A DNA stretch of 64,000 bases from Isoetes taiwanensis (Eukaryota > Streptophyta > Lycopodiopsida > Isoetales > Isoetaceae): contig JAJEKV010000137.1 of assembly GCA_021234155.1 (NCBI GenBank), forward strand, positions 853,910 through 917,909. Direction: 5' to 3'. The translations under genes and the position numbers were made by a program. Position 1 is the first letter of the stretch. Each line of letters opens with the position of its first letter. This document shows, one piece after another, positions 47,411-57,075 of this stretch. A model generated the notes under the pieces. It was not told the origin of the DNA. It ran no database searches and saw only the letters and a program-made list of their open reading frames with translations.

Positions 47411-50210
47411 TTTTATGGCAAAATTTGTCCAATATTTGGTTATGTGTATCGGCGGATCAAAAGCGGTTACCACTAATCTTGCTCAACTCAAAACAAACAG
47501 AAGTAACCAAATGACTATAAACATTACACTCTGGTTCATTTACCAGTAACTCATATCTGCTGCCCCCTAAGAACTTGTAGAATAATCCAGTAACAACTAC
47601 CTCATTTCTGGCAAACTTTTGACCCCATGGATCTTTGAATGTCTTCTCCACGACATCTTTCACCTTCGTGCACTTGAGCACATAAAAGTCCATGTTCTCC
47701 TTATTGTCTGGCTCTGCAACTACAGAAAAATTATCTCCAACTGCAAAAATGTCAGACTTCCATTGAGGATCACCTTCAAAAATAGGGCCATCCACAACAT
47801 CTTCCACATAATCAGCACTTAGTCTTAGCTCAAAGTATTGCCATGTACCCATTCTACCTTTCTTAGAGCACTTGCCATGTTTGCATAACCAACAATTATG
47901 ACAGAAACAACTGTAATCCATATGAGCAACTTGTGTAGGATCTGTAGCTTGAATTGGCTTGATGAAATGGAACTTGCTTGAACCAGAAAGTGTAGCACAA
48001 TCATATCTCTCTGACCTATCAACCTCGTCTACTCCAATTTTCCAAGAAAACCTGTATAAGAAAGAAAGCAGTATTTCAGCATACACTAACAGTTACAAAC
48101 CAGTATTTCAGCATACTTGAATCTGTCTTTGCCCTCGATTGTGGAGTTGTCCCTGAAATGCTTGAACAGGAAAACTACTGCATCGTGTGCATTCCTGAGT
48201 GGTACTGATCCTCTTTTCAACATCTCATGTGTAAGAGCTCGTTTAATGACAGCTCCAGCACCATCATGTTCACCTGTTCCATTAACTGTCAGTAAAAAAA
48301 ACACAAATTAAAACTACAAATACATTGACAAAGAATATAGTTACCTTTGCCATGATAGAAAGCAAAGTAATTCCAATTTATTGGAATGCCATTCGTATGG
48401 TAGTTCCTACCAAGGAAATAAAAGGTCCTTGCTCCTTTGAATTGATGGAAGCATCCATCAGACCACATGATGTGTTTGTTATACTTTACAACCCTGTTTG
48501 TCAAAAAATGCATGATGCTTATTCAAACAATACTGCACATACAAGGTATATCATGGTCCCTGTCATCTGATATGTAGAAATGAGTCTCCTTTATAATTCT
48601 TCTCTCATTCTCATCCAAACTTGGATCACCTGACAATGTTGCATGTCTATATGTAATATGTACTAAAATTGTGCATTGATCATTCTTCCAGTGTAGACTC
48701 TGTATCTCTTGCTAAATCTTAAAAGTATAATTCTCAGCAAAATCTATGACATAAACTATGGTGTCCTATGGAAATGTTGCCAAACACTCCCTGAATTGTT
48801 TGGCCTACCATCTCCCCTCATAATTATGTGCTATAAAATTCTTTTAAAACTTTCTTGGCTTCCTAGATGATCCACAGTAGTTGTGCATTTGTAAACCAGT
48901 TTGGTAACTGGTTTATTAGATATCTTGTACTCTCCCTCGCCATCAGGCTTAAGTTCTCCTATGGGTTCAAGTACCTGCAATGGTAATGACAGATCAATGT
49001 GATATAACTTGGGATTAAAAAAAGCTGAATTCTTACCTTGTCATAGGTCTTCCATTCAATATTGTGTCTTAGAATGTATTTCAATTCATTTGGACAAGTT
49101 GGTAACTTTGCAGGTCCACAATTCTTGCGCTTGAGAGTCAAGCAGGTCATGTGCATACCACTCTTGTTTCATCATCCCTTGGACAAACTAGTGATCTCCA
49201 AAGCTCATTAGTAAAAGAATATGTACATTTATTTGCCATGCAAGTTGGGCGGGGCCACAAACCACACATGTGCACTTGCAGCTAGCTCCATGTAATTTTT
49301 CATCATGCCTAACCTTATTTATTGCTTGCCTAGTGAAATATGTTTTCATGTGATACACAATACAGCAAGTTTCTCTATCACTAGCCTTCCTTACATATGG
49401 CGGTTTGAGCATGAAACATCGAAAAAAGACAACTCAAACTTGGGATATTCAGGTAGTAAAACACTTATAGAAAGTAATGCAAGGGCAAGTTCACAAATTA
49501 CAAAAAAGAATTTAAAAAGGCAACAGAAAATCAATATAGAAACACTTGCTTGAGTTTCCTCTAGAAAATGCAAGGGATGCATTATGTTCACTCCTTTGCC
49601 TAGTCTGATCTTCATCACATGTTTTTTGCAAGGTGACACTCTAATGTTGTTCCTCCAAAGTCAACCACAAGTTTCCTCTCGATCATAAGAAAGCTTGTCG
49701 CCGAAAGTGCTTTTCTTAAACATTGACCATGGTCCTTCCCCATGTTGTGACAAGTCTTCTCTTAATAGCAAGCAGAGACAATTCTTCTATTAGGGTTTAG
49801 TTGCTTTGCATAGGCCCTTCTATTTGTGTCGGCGTATTGAGAGTAAGCCATGGCAGCACTTCTTGCTCTCCATGCATCTGTATCCTTTGCATATTTGTGG
49901 GCTGCAAATGAATCCTTCAAGTTGTCCACTATAGCTTTCATTGTTTTGAATTCTTTGGTGGTTTGAACACCTAGACTAGGCAACTATTTGGTTGCCTCCC
50001 TTAAAATATCTTCCCTATCTTTTTCACTAGCATTCCTATAAATATTAGTAACAAGTTTGCCAATATTCTTTGACAATATTTTCTTTTTGTTTGTGCTAAA
50101 ATCACCGTTCAGTTTGGCTTTTGCATCAGCTGCAGCCTCCCTTTCTCTCTCTCTTTATCTTTCTTTTCTTCTTTGTTCAGCTCTGTTCTTCCTAAAAAGA
50201 ACACCTAAAG
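47411..50210 (-). pseudogene. second transposase of the same family, minus strand, spliced and decayed
   Basis: Reading leftward, 50210-49770 is a helical N-terminal part (ending TNRRAYAKQLNPNRRIV). 49412-49190 has ASDRETCCIVYHMKTY and CKCTCVVCG, matching the CCC-YH and Cys regions of the plus-strand gene. 49156-49036 has CGPAKLPTCPNELKYIL, then a GTAAGA donor. 48975-48345 has VIDFAENYTF (Asp near 48742), SLHWKNDQCTILV, FYISDD and MWSDGCFHQFKG (Asp at 48457). Intron 48274-48344 splits HGKG from EHDGAGAVIKRA. 48086-47457 is the C-terminal Cys/His region. A TAG at 48712-48714 falls after FKI. The gene is convergent with, and clearly paralogous to, the plus-strand copy. Confidence 0.8.
48274..48344 (-). 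other. 71-bp intron inside the HGKG-EHDG motif
   Basis: The donor AAAG|GTAACT (48344-48343) and acceptor GGAACAG| (48274) join CATGGCAAAG to GTGAACATGATGG in phase. The plus-strand paralogue has the same motif uninterrupted. Confidence 0.8.
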
Positions 50211-50213
50211 AAG

Positions 50214-50700
50214 CTAACAAAAGTTAATCCTGTAAAGGATACAGAATAAACAATTGGAGATAAAACTTGACTTACCTTCAATATCCATTGGAGCATATGT
50301 CTCATTTTGAATGAATTCACCATGTGCCTTCTCTGTCATAAAATCAGTTTGTGTTTCTTCATAACAAAATTCAGCACCAATATCTGAAAAGATAAATAAA
50401 AAACTAAGGTTATACATGAAGTCTCTATTTAGACAAGCAAACAACAATAAAAAAAATCCTGAATTACCTAGATCCTCTTCTTCAGCATTTGTGTCATTCT
50501 GTACAACATGAGCATGTGCTTCTTGACAGGAGCATCCACCACCTGAAATGAAAGTAGTACATTCAATATCATTGCAAAATTCATTGGTTATTACAGTACT
50601 AAACAAGCACTAACGACATACCTTCATATCTGTTTTCATGTTGAACATCTTCTGTTTTTGTTCCATCAAGGACAACAGCAGGTTCGTCTTCTCCTATTAA
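50214..50700 (-). pseudogene. row of small acidic exons upstream of the minus-strand transposase
   Basis: Three short open segments have similar ends and donors. One holds GTKTEDVQHENRYEG then GTATGT (about 50690-50624). One holds GGCSCQEAHAHVVQNDTNAE, then EEDLG and GTAATT (about 50545-50469). One holds EFIQNETYAPMDIEG then GTAAGT (about 50385-50276). Each is preceded by a pyrimidine-rich AG. They look like duplicated micro-exons of one gene, either the N-terminus of the minus-strand transposase or a separate captured gene. Not recognised. Confidence 0.5.
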
Positions 50701-50723
50701 GGCACAACAAAGTGTCAGGGCGA

Positions 50724-51015
50724 TTAAGAGCGGGCAATAAGCATCGACATACCTCTACCGGGAATCATCTTGTCATCAAAATTCTTCTTTGAAACTAAGG
50801 CAGCACTCCATAAATCTTTCGGATTGCTGCTTAAATTGTTGCAACCCTGATAGAATTGGGCCAGGATCAAATTGCACTCGGTTCTTGGCCAAGAAACATA
50901 GGAAGGCGGAATTCCAGTCCATAGTGGAGAGATGGATGAACTGCAAGAAATTTCGCAAGAACATGAGACTACACTGCCATTTCCCATTTCTATAATATGC
51001 CTTAACATAATGCAT
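50724..51015 (-). pseudogene. unrecognised coding remnant
   Basis: A frame at 51015-50776 reads WQCSLMFLRNFLQFIHLST, then MDWNSAFLCFLAKNRVQFDP, and stops after FKEEF. Another frame continues at 50775-50724. Codon use and hydrophobic pattern suggest a former exon. Its right edge joins the TTGACT repeat array. No family is recognised. Confidence 0.35.
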
Positions 51016-51300
51016 AGAATAGCATAGGTCAAAATTGTTGACTTACGATTTACTAAACACGTTGTACACAATATGCCTTAACATAATCCATTCAATAGCA
51101 TAGGTCAAAGTTGTTGACTTACGCTTTACCAAATGCTTGGGGTGGTTCATACTTGTGGACTTGAAAATTGTTGACTTACGCTTTACCAAACATGTTGGTC
51201 AATGACAGTCAAACTTTTGCTTAGGGGTGATTCACACTTGTTGACTTGAAAATTGTTGACTCACGCTTTACCAAACATTTTGTACACAATATGCCTTAAC
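51016..51300. repeat. third TTGACT-rich array, outside the duplicated units
   Basis: It has the same repeat unit as 36655-37245 and 46030-46615 (tgttgacttacgctttacc, aaacatgttggtcaatgaca), plus the adjoining cacaatatgccttaacataa block. It lies in the presumed intron or spacer between the transposase-like and FCP1-like genes. Confidence 0.8.
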
Positions 51301-51786
51301 ATAATCCATTCATTTGGCATTTGTTGATTTGGCAATTGTTGATTTGGTAACATGTGGAACATTGAATGCATGTGGGATATTTGAGCCCATTACTAAAAAA
51401 AAGGGTGGACGAGGATCACATTTTGAAAGGTCACGACACTCTGGCCTGTAACTAAAGATTACAAGCTAGAGAGCCATAGCCTTTCATCATCTAATCTCTA
51501 TCCACACTCTTCAATGAAGCAGCAAAAAACTGTTTATATATGCGCACGAATTTTGTAATATATGCATGTGGGATATTGCTAACTTTGTGTTAGGTTTGTG
51601 TTAATTTTGGGGTTGCTCTTTTGATCATATGGGATATTTTGTGGCCAAAGCATGCGGGATATTTGAGCCCATTATAACGGAAACTGCATACCAGAGAATT
51701 ATAAAGTTCTTTAAACGTTTGTGGTGTTGATAAACACCAAATTACAATAAAAAGGGATCTAATATTAAAAAAAAATATACAACAGT
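51301..51786. other. no gene recognised
   Basis: AT-rich spacer. tgcatgtgggatatttgagcc and similar phrases repeat at about 51367 and 51654. Confidence 0.45.
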
Positions 51787-53356
51787 TTAGGACAAGTCCA
51801 TGGTCTTTAGTACCTCCAACACTTTTGTGCTTTTTTCATCATACTGATTTCGAAAATGCACAGACCTCTGTACATAAGCAATTACGTTCACTTCTGTTAT
51901 TAGCTTCTCTAAGTAAGGTACCATAGTCTTCAACAGGTAATCACCGTCATTTATGTCAGGCATGAAGGACCTTGGTGTGATGCAGGAATCTGCATTATTC
52001 TTAAAATTCACGTACCTGTAAGGATCAATCAGCAAAGTTATCCTCATGCTAAATTCTGGACATTTCTCATAAACTTTTGTGAGTTTTTTGATGTAGCAAG
52101 AAGTTCCTCCATTCATATTCAAAGGATGCACCATCCATTTGAAAAGAAACTTATCCACTAAGGACTGAGGAATGAAAGACCTCAGGCAGCTAATCACTGA
52201 GTGATTGGAAGACCATATACCAACAGTAAAATGTTCGGTGACGAAATGCATGAACTGCACTGACCCTGTCCTGACAGCAAGAACCTCTTTTCTTGATGGA
52301 AGAAGTTGGACACCTTCCACCACATCAGGTACTGCTTTAGCCTTTTTGAAAACTTTGTACAGGAAATCCTCTGGCTCAATAACCAAAAGCTTCTTGCCAA
52401 CAACACTAGCACTGTGCAGTGACAACTATTAGAGAAATTATATCAGTACAACAGGCAGAAAAAAAACACACTAGAATCACCTTAGTTTCTTAGTTATTGA
52501 TTTGGGTGGAGCTCGTTTGCTGGAGGAAACCTGCTTGGAATTATTCTTAGAAGGAGATTCTCCAATTGGTGCCAAATCAGTTTCTTCCTCTATGATTGTC
52601 TTCTCCACAATATCAGCATGTTTGTCCAAATTGGAAACATAATCATCTATATTCTTCAACACTGCTTCACATTCTTCATCTATTACTTGCACAGCATTGT
52701 CTTCAATTCTGTTAGAAATGTCAACTATAGAGTTTGAAATATCCAAACTTGAGCCTGCATCATTCAAATTATCAAACTAAATAAGTACTTATAGAAGAAA
52801 AATCCAAAGTAGTTATACTTCACAAGAATAACTTACTTTTCAGTCTTTTACAACTATTACTTTGTTCAGCATTGTCTCTCTTCAAGTTTGGGCTTGTGGA
52901 AGATAATAAAGTGCAATCTTCAATGGATTACATAATTATATCAGGCTCCTCCAAGTCAGCAGGTGTGCTTAATGATGGATCTTGACTCTTTTCAATGGGT
53001 CGTACTGCACTATAATTGGGAGCAGATTCCATTGCAGATCTACATGGAAGTCTAATGGACCTGAACCAATTATGAGGCATCTGGCTCTCACAAGAGGGAC
53101 AAGTTGATCTCTTTGAGAAACATATGTAAGTGCAAATTGGATGAAAATTGTGCATGTAATATGCAACAATGGTTGAGAGATAAAGTGGGTCATAGGTATA
53201 TATACAGAAAGAACAACTTTGTAATCTTGCAAATGCGACGGTAGAGCATTTTGTATGTTCCAAAAATGGTAGGTTGAGTTGCAGTCCAGACATCTTATTT
53301 AGAGATGAAGCTATTTCTTTCAACTTCTCCAGCCTTGGTTGGAGTCTATGTTCCAT
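51787..53356 (-). pseudogene. broken gene with a degenerate FCP1/NIF-like phosphatase domain
   Basis: Three exons are visible. Exon a (53356-52837) has a zinc-finger-like stretch (HNFHPICTYICFSKRSTC, then PSC) and an in-frame TAA at 52925-52927, ending at a GTAAGT donor. Exon b (52754-52481) is acidic and coiled-coil-like, ending SITKKL with a GTGATT donor. Exon c (52425-51787) resembles the FCP1/NIF HAD-type phosphatase domain: KKLLVIEPEDFLYKV, then VRTGSVQFMHFV, TVGIWSSNHS and LLIDPYRYVNF. The family's catalytic DxDx(T/V) is EPED here, and the later DDSP-type site is DPYR, so no phosphatase activity is expected. Joining b to c at the visible sites leaves a one-base phase error. Exon a is cut at its 5' side by the Mutator-like insertion. 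Confidence 0.65.
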
Positions 53357-53899
53357 TAGGATTTTTTTGAGATTAAAAAAGGGCCTTCAAAACATGCCAA
53401 CTAAGCCAAATGAAGATAAATGAACTACCAATCAGAAATTAGAGTCTGTGGTGGGTCAACAAAAGCAAATTATAACTAACTCACTGGATCACATTTTCTA
53501 GTATAATATTGATAGAAAAGTCCAAATGAGTTCTCGTTTAGTGCAATAGATAGATCTCATTGAGATCTTTCCAATCTTAGGTGCTTTGCACATATTTTAA
53601 CCACTTATGATTGTCAAAACTCCAAAAAATATGGTTTTTACCATTTTTTACTATCCTACAGGGCTAAAAGATATGCAAACCACCCAAGATTGGAAAGATC
53701 TCAATGAGATCTATCTATTGAACAAACAAGAGCTCATTTGGACTTTTCTATCAACACTTATGCTAGAAAATGTGATCAAAGGAGTTAGTTATAACTGCTT
53801 TTTTTGACCGGATTACCGATTCTATTTTCTCGATTAGTAGTTCATATAGCTTTAGTCGGCAGTTCTTAGAAGGCCCTTTTATGATCTCAAAAATCCCTA
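53357..53899. mobile_element. Mutator-like foldback element with long TIRs and 9-bp TSD
   Basis: The two arms of about 240 bp (53357-53602 and 53661-53899) are imperfect inverted copies around a loop of about 58 bp. The outer ends are TAGGATTTTTTTGAGAT and its complement. Flanks are atgttccat (53348-53356) and atgttcgat (53900-53908), a 9-bp duplication with one mismatch. Long TIRs with a 9-bp TSD are typical of non-autonomous Mutator-like elements. It has no coding sequence and sits in exon a of the FCP1-like gene. Confidence 0.75.
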
Positions 53900-53908
53900 A
53901 TGTTCGAT

Positions 53909-54695
53909 CTTCACTTTGTTTAAAAATAAAAGAATGATGAAGCGAGAAAGAAAAAAGTATTGAGCACTATGTAATTGCAAAGGTCATTAGCAATTACCCC
54001 TTTGTGAATTTTCTCCATACTCTTGTATCTTTGTTGTTGTCGCCTCAAAAGTTCCTTTTTCTTTGAAACCGGCATTGATGACAAGAATATAATGATACTA
54101 GAGTGCTCACACCGGCCTTTCTTTGCTTCAATTTCTTTGTTTTGCGGCATCCACCTCATAACCGCACTTCTTGCACAACTTCCTTTTTCCTTCATTTCAC
54201 TTGGTTTGCACTTTTTAACTCTAACATTCAAGTCATCCTTACGCTTATCTAACTTCGGCAATCAAGGAGTTGATGTGAGAATAGTCCACAACACAACCAA
54301 CAACATTTGTATGAGGAAATAAGGACTCATACTCATCTTCTTTCTCAACCTTATTTTGTAACACTTTTCTTCGTTTTAACCATAAATGACTGCCAGTTAA
54401 TCTTTTGTCCTCTCACATGCAAAGTGAATGCTCGTGCAAAAAACTTCCCAATCTCTCCAACACAAACATCAGTTCTTTGGTAACATCTTCTGTAGATGTT
54501 CATAAACTGATCCACAAATAGTGGATTCATTCGACTAAACTTATAAATTTGCTTGGTACCCACTAGTTTTACACAGCCAAATATTTTGTTTATCTCATCT
54601 TCAGCCACATCTGCCTTTCTTACATCACGAAGAGGTCATGCCCTCGAAGGCAAAACACAGATGTGTCAAACATCCTCCTTGCTTCCTCTTCGTCT
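53909..54695 (-). pseudogene. 5' exon(s) of the minus-strand gene, inner part
   Basis: 54608-54351 encodes AEDEINKIFGCVKLVGTKQI and later QRTDVCVGEIGKFFARAF. The frame shifts near 54355 and again near 54262. 54261-54004 encodes a basic Lys/Arg/Cys-rich segment (KKCKPSEMKEKGSCARSAVM and later KKKELLRRQQQRYKSMEKIH) up to a GTAATT donor near 54003. An acceptor-like ACAAAG near 53918 leads into the exon cut by the Mutator-like element. No domain is recognised. Continuity with 56014-55988 is shown by the hAT target-site duplication. Confidence 0.55.
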
Positions 54696-54703
54696 ATGGT
54701 CAC

Positions 54704-55979
54704 CATAGTTGGGCCGACCTACCGACCTAGCCAATCTGCCGACCTAGGTGGGAGAAGGCCGACCTAGGTGGGGGGGATTCTTTGCCGACCTACTGACCTA
54801 TTATTCCAAAATTCAAGCTTTTATTTTCCTGCAGATAATTTACAAACAACATGTAATACATCTTCAGGAACCACTAATTCTGAATAAATAGCAAATAAAG
54901 AGAAGACTAGACCTTGAACAACTTAGAAACAGCCAAATTATAATTCAAAGAAATAAAAACTATTCAATTCTTAAATTACCTCTTCTAATCCATTGATTCA
55001 AGTTTCGTCCCTAGAGCAGAACCAATAGCAACAAAGATCTTGGTTTGTGTGGATTAACGTCTTGCAAATAGTGTCCACTGCTTATGTTTTACACAATCTG
55101 AAATCTGAGAGTAAATTTCTGTGATTAGTAGACCAAGCAATATAATCATGAATATTCACCAAATATAATTATTGAACAAATCATTTAACCCAGCAGTTTC
55201 ATCATGATAATGGGTACTATAGTCTTTCTACATGTGTAAACAGTATAGGAAAATAGAGGATTCGAGGGAAAACAGAGGATTAGCTAGAGACAAAATATTT
55301 GTTGTAGATGAACACTTACTTAGGCTAGTGCAGGTTCTACTGCGGTAGTGCATGGAATCTACTCGAGAGGCAAAGGGCAAAACCTTTGAGCCTGCGCCTA
55401 CATTCTTAGCTAAGTTATAAATAAATCATCCCTAAGAGGAAATCTATCAAAAACTTGACATTAAACCGACCCTGCTTTGTTAAAAAAAAAAAAGAGGCCG
55501 ATGAGGCAAAGTGTTGCGGGCCGCGAGAAGAAATCATGGTCATTGCCAAGAGGTCGATGCCTTGCTCGCCTCTGCAAACTTGGTCGATGCTCTGCTCTGT
55601 AGCATGCGAGAGGATAAGAAAGGGCGTGAGTATAAGAAATGGCGGTAGCCCGGATAAGAAAGGGAACAGCGAGTATTTTTCCTTTGTATTCGGTTTAGAA
55701 ACAAAAATATCATGGAAGCAAGCTTACGATGGCGACTCACACCGTGATTTGGCCATCCTTGCACTAAAATAGAGAGTTGAGTCACGGGGAAAGGATTTGG
55801 CTGTGCCTTTTTGCTCCAAAATCCTCTGTTTCGGCATTCTTGGCGCCCAGGGGATGCAACAATCAAAAAGGGGGGGAAAACATTTTTGGTCGTTTTGACC
55901 CAAACGACCCACGGTCGGATTAGTCCGACTCCGACCTAGGTCGGAATAGCTCAGAATTTAGGGCCGACCCCCAACTATG
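54704..55979. mobile_element. non-autonomous hAT element, 8-bp TSD
   Basis: The 1276-bp insert has ends CATAGTTGGG and CCCAACTATG, flanked by a perfect ATGGTCAC at 54696-54703 and 55980-55987. An 8-bp TSD with CA...TG ends is the hAT signature. Subterminal CCGACCTA/TAGGTCGG motifs repeat near both ends, as expected for transposase binding sites. No hAT transposase is encoded; the open frame at 55455-55772 has no hAT motif. Confidence 0.85.
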
Positions 55980-55987
55980 ATGGTCAC

Positions 55988-56014
55988 TTTAGGTTGAGTT
56001 TTCTTTGTTGCCAT
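55988..56014 (-). pseudogene. first coding bases of the gene split by the hAT element
   Basis: The minus strand has an ATG at 56014 followed by ATKKTQPKVT up to the TSD. Beyond the hAT the frame resumes as DEEEARRMFDTSVFCLRGHD (about 54695-54636). A TTGTTGCAG just upstream of the ATG could be a splice acceptor, so the true start may be further right. Confidence 0.45.
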
Positions 56015-56460
56015 TCTATCCCTGCAACAACTTTGAAATTATATATCAGTGGAAGTTCTTCATTGTATCTGCAAAAAACTAAACCAATCCAAATCATAGC
56101 ATTAAGTATCCTGAATAGTACTAACTTTAAGAGCTTAGCAATGAACTGCTACTTTTTCCAAATAATTACTAATTGTCATCAACACCAATTACCTTGAGCC
56201 CCATCATGCGCAAAAAATAGCAAATGCTTAGCATGTCATGCTAAATAGCTGCTAACTCTTTCTAACTTAGCACTGAAATTCATCTTCTTAGCAACCGCCG
56301 CTAATAACAATTTTAGCCTGCAAGTGTAGCACAAAATTTGCGTTGTTAATATAACCTGCTACTTAGCAAATGTTGCCTGCAAACATAGAACGAAATCACT
56401 AAGTAACTCGTACACAGCACATACTAACTAGCAAGTACTGCCTGCGAAACATAGTACCAA

Positions 56461-57058
56461 TATAACCTGTTAGTGGGGTGGCATATGATTCTGATGATGA
56501 ATTCTCCACTCTTTCCAAAAGGGAGCAAGAAGACATGCTCATTCCGCTAAAGCAGGAAATGATCCATGCTTCAGCCATCAAAAAAGTTCTTAACAGGCCG
56601 GATGCATGGAGGCATAACAACCTGAGACAGTACTTCATGAACCTATATCATAAATGGGAACAGAAACGAGAAGCTCATGTGTTAGTGTTGCTGGATTTTA
56701 CTAACTATCCAGCAGATAAACTTGACCGGCTGCTGAATATGTTTGGCAGAAGAAGAGTTACAAATCTCACAATGCAGGATTTGATTGATGCTCAGTAAAC
56801 TTAAGGTTTCCTTAATTCCTCTAAACTATTGCTATATTTTGGATGCATTTTGACAAAGTTAGAGGTTCGGGGAGTCTAGTTGACCCGATTTTTCTACATA
56901 CTTCATTTTATAAGAAGTATGAAGTGAACTCTGAATTATCTATATTAAGTATACCTTCATGGTATGCTACATGATGTAATTCGATCTATGAATACTAAGT
57001 TCCACCTTGCCTCAAAAAAAAAAAAATAATAATAATAATAATTTGCTAAGCGATTGTC
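56461..57058 (+). mobile_element. retroposed insert with ORF and poly(A)-type tail
   Basis: The open frame 56478-56798 encodes 106 aa (MAYDSDDEFSTLSKREQEDM start; NLTMQDLIDAQ end), rich in charged residues. Its 3' UTR ends in an A13-type run followed by (aat)n at 57013-57041. The repeats gcgaaacatagtaccaa (56444-56460) and gcaaaacatagtaccaa (57059-57075) flank it, but that phrase belongs to a local tandem repeat, so it is weak as a TSD. The protein is not recognised; it could be a LINE ORF tail or a processed gene fragment. Confidence 0.5.
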
Positions 57059-57075
57059 GCAAAACATAGTACCAA

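Larger units (their letters stand above)
39067..48442. repeat. 9.38-kb tandem duplication, right unit (B)
   Basis: The second unit of the duplication. It keeps the better reading frames in the transposase and continues without a break into the remainder of the minus-strand transposase at 48443 and beyond. The left edge at 39067 joins unit A directly. Confidence 0.92.

Noticed and set aside
55455-55866. Open frames inside the hAT element as a possible transposase
   Set aside because: No hAT dimerisation or catalytic motif in either strand.
56444-57075. 17-bp flanking repeats as a certain LINE target-site duplication
   Set aside because: The same phrase belongs to a local tandem repeat (also near 56375), so it does not prove retroposition by itself.
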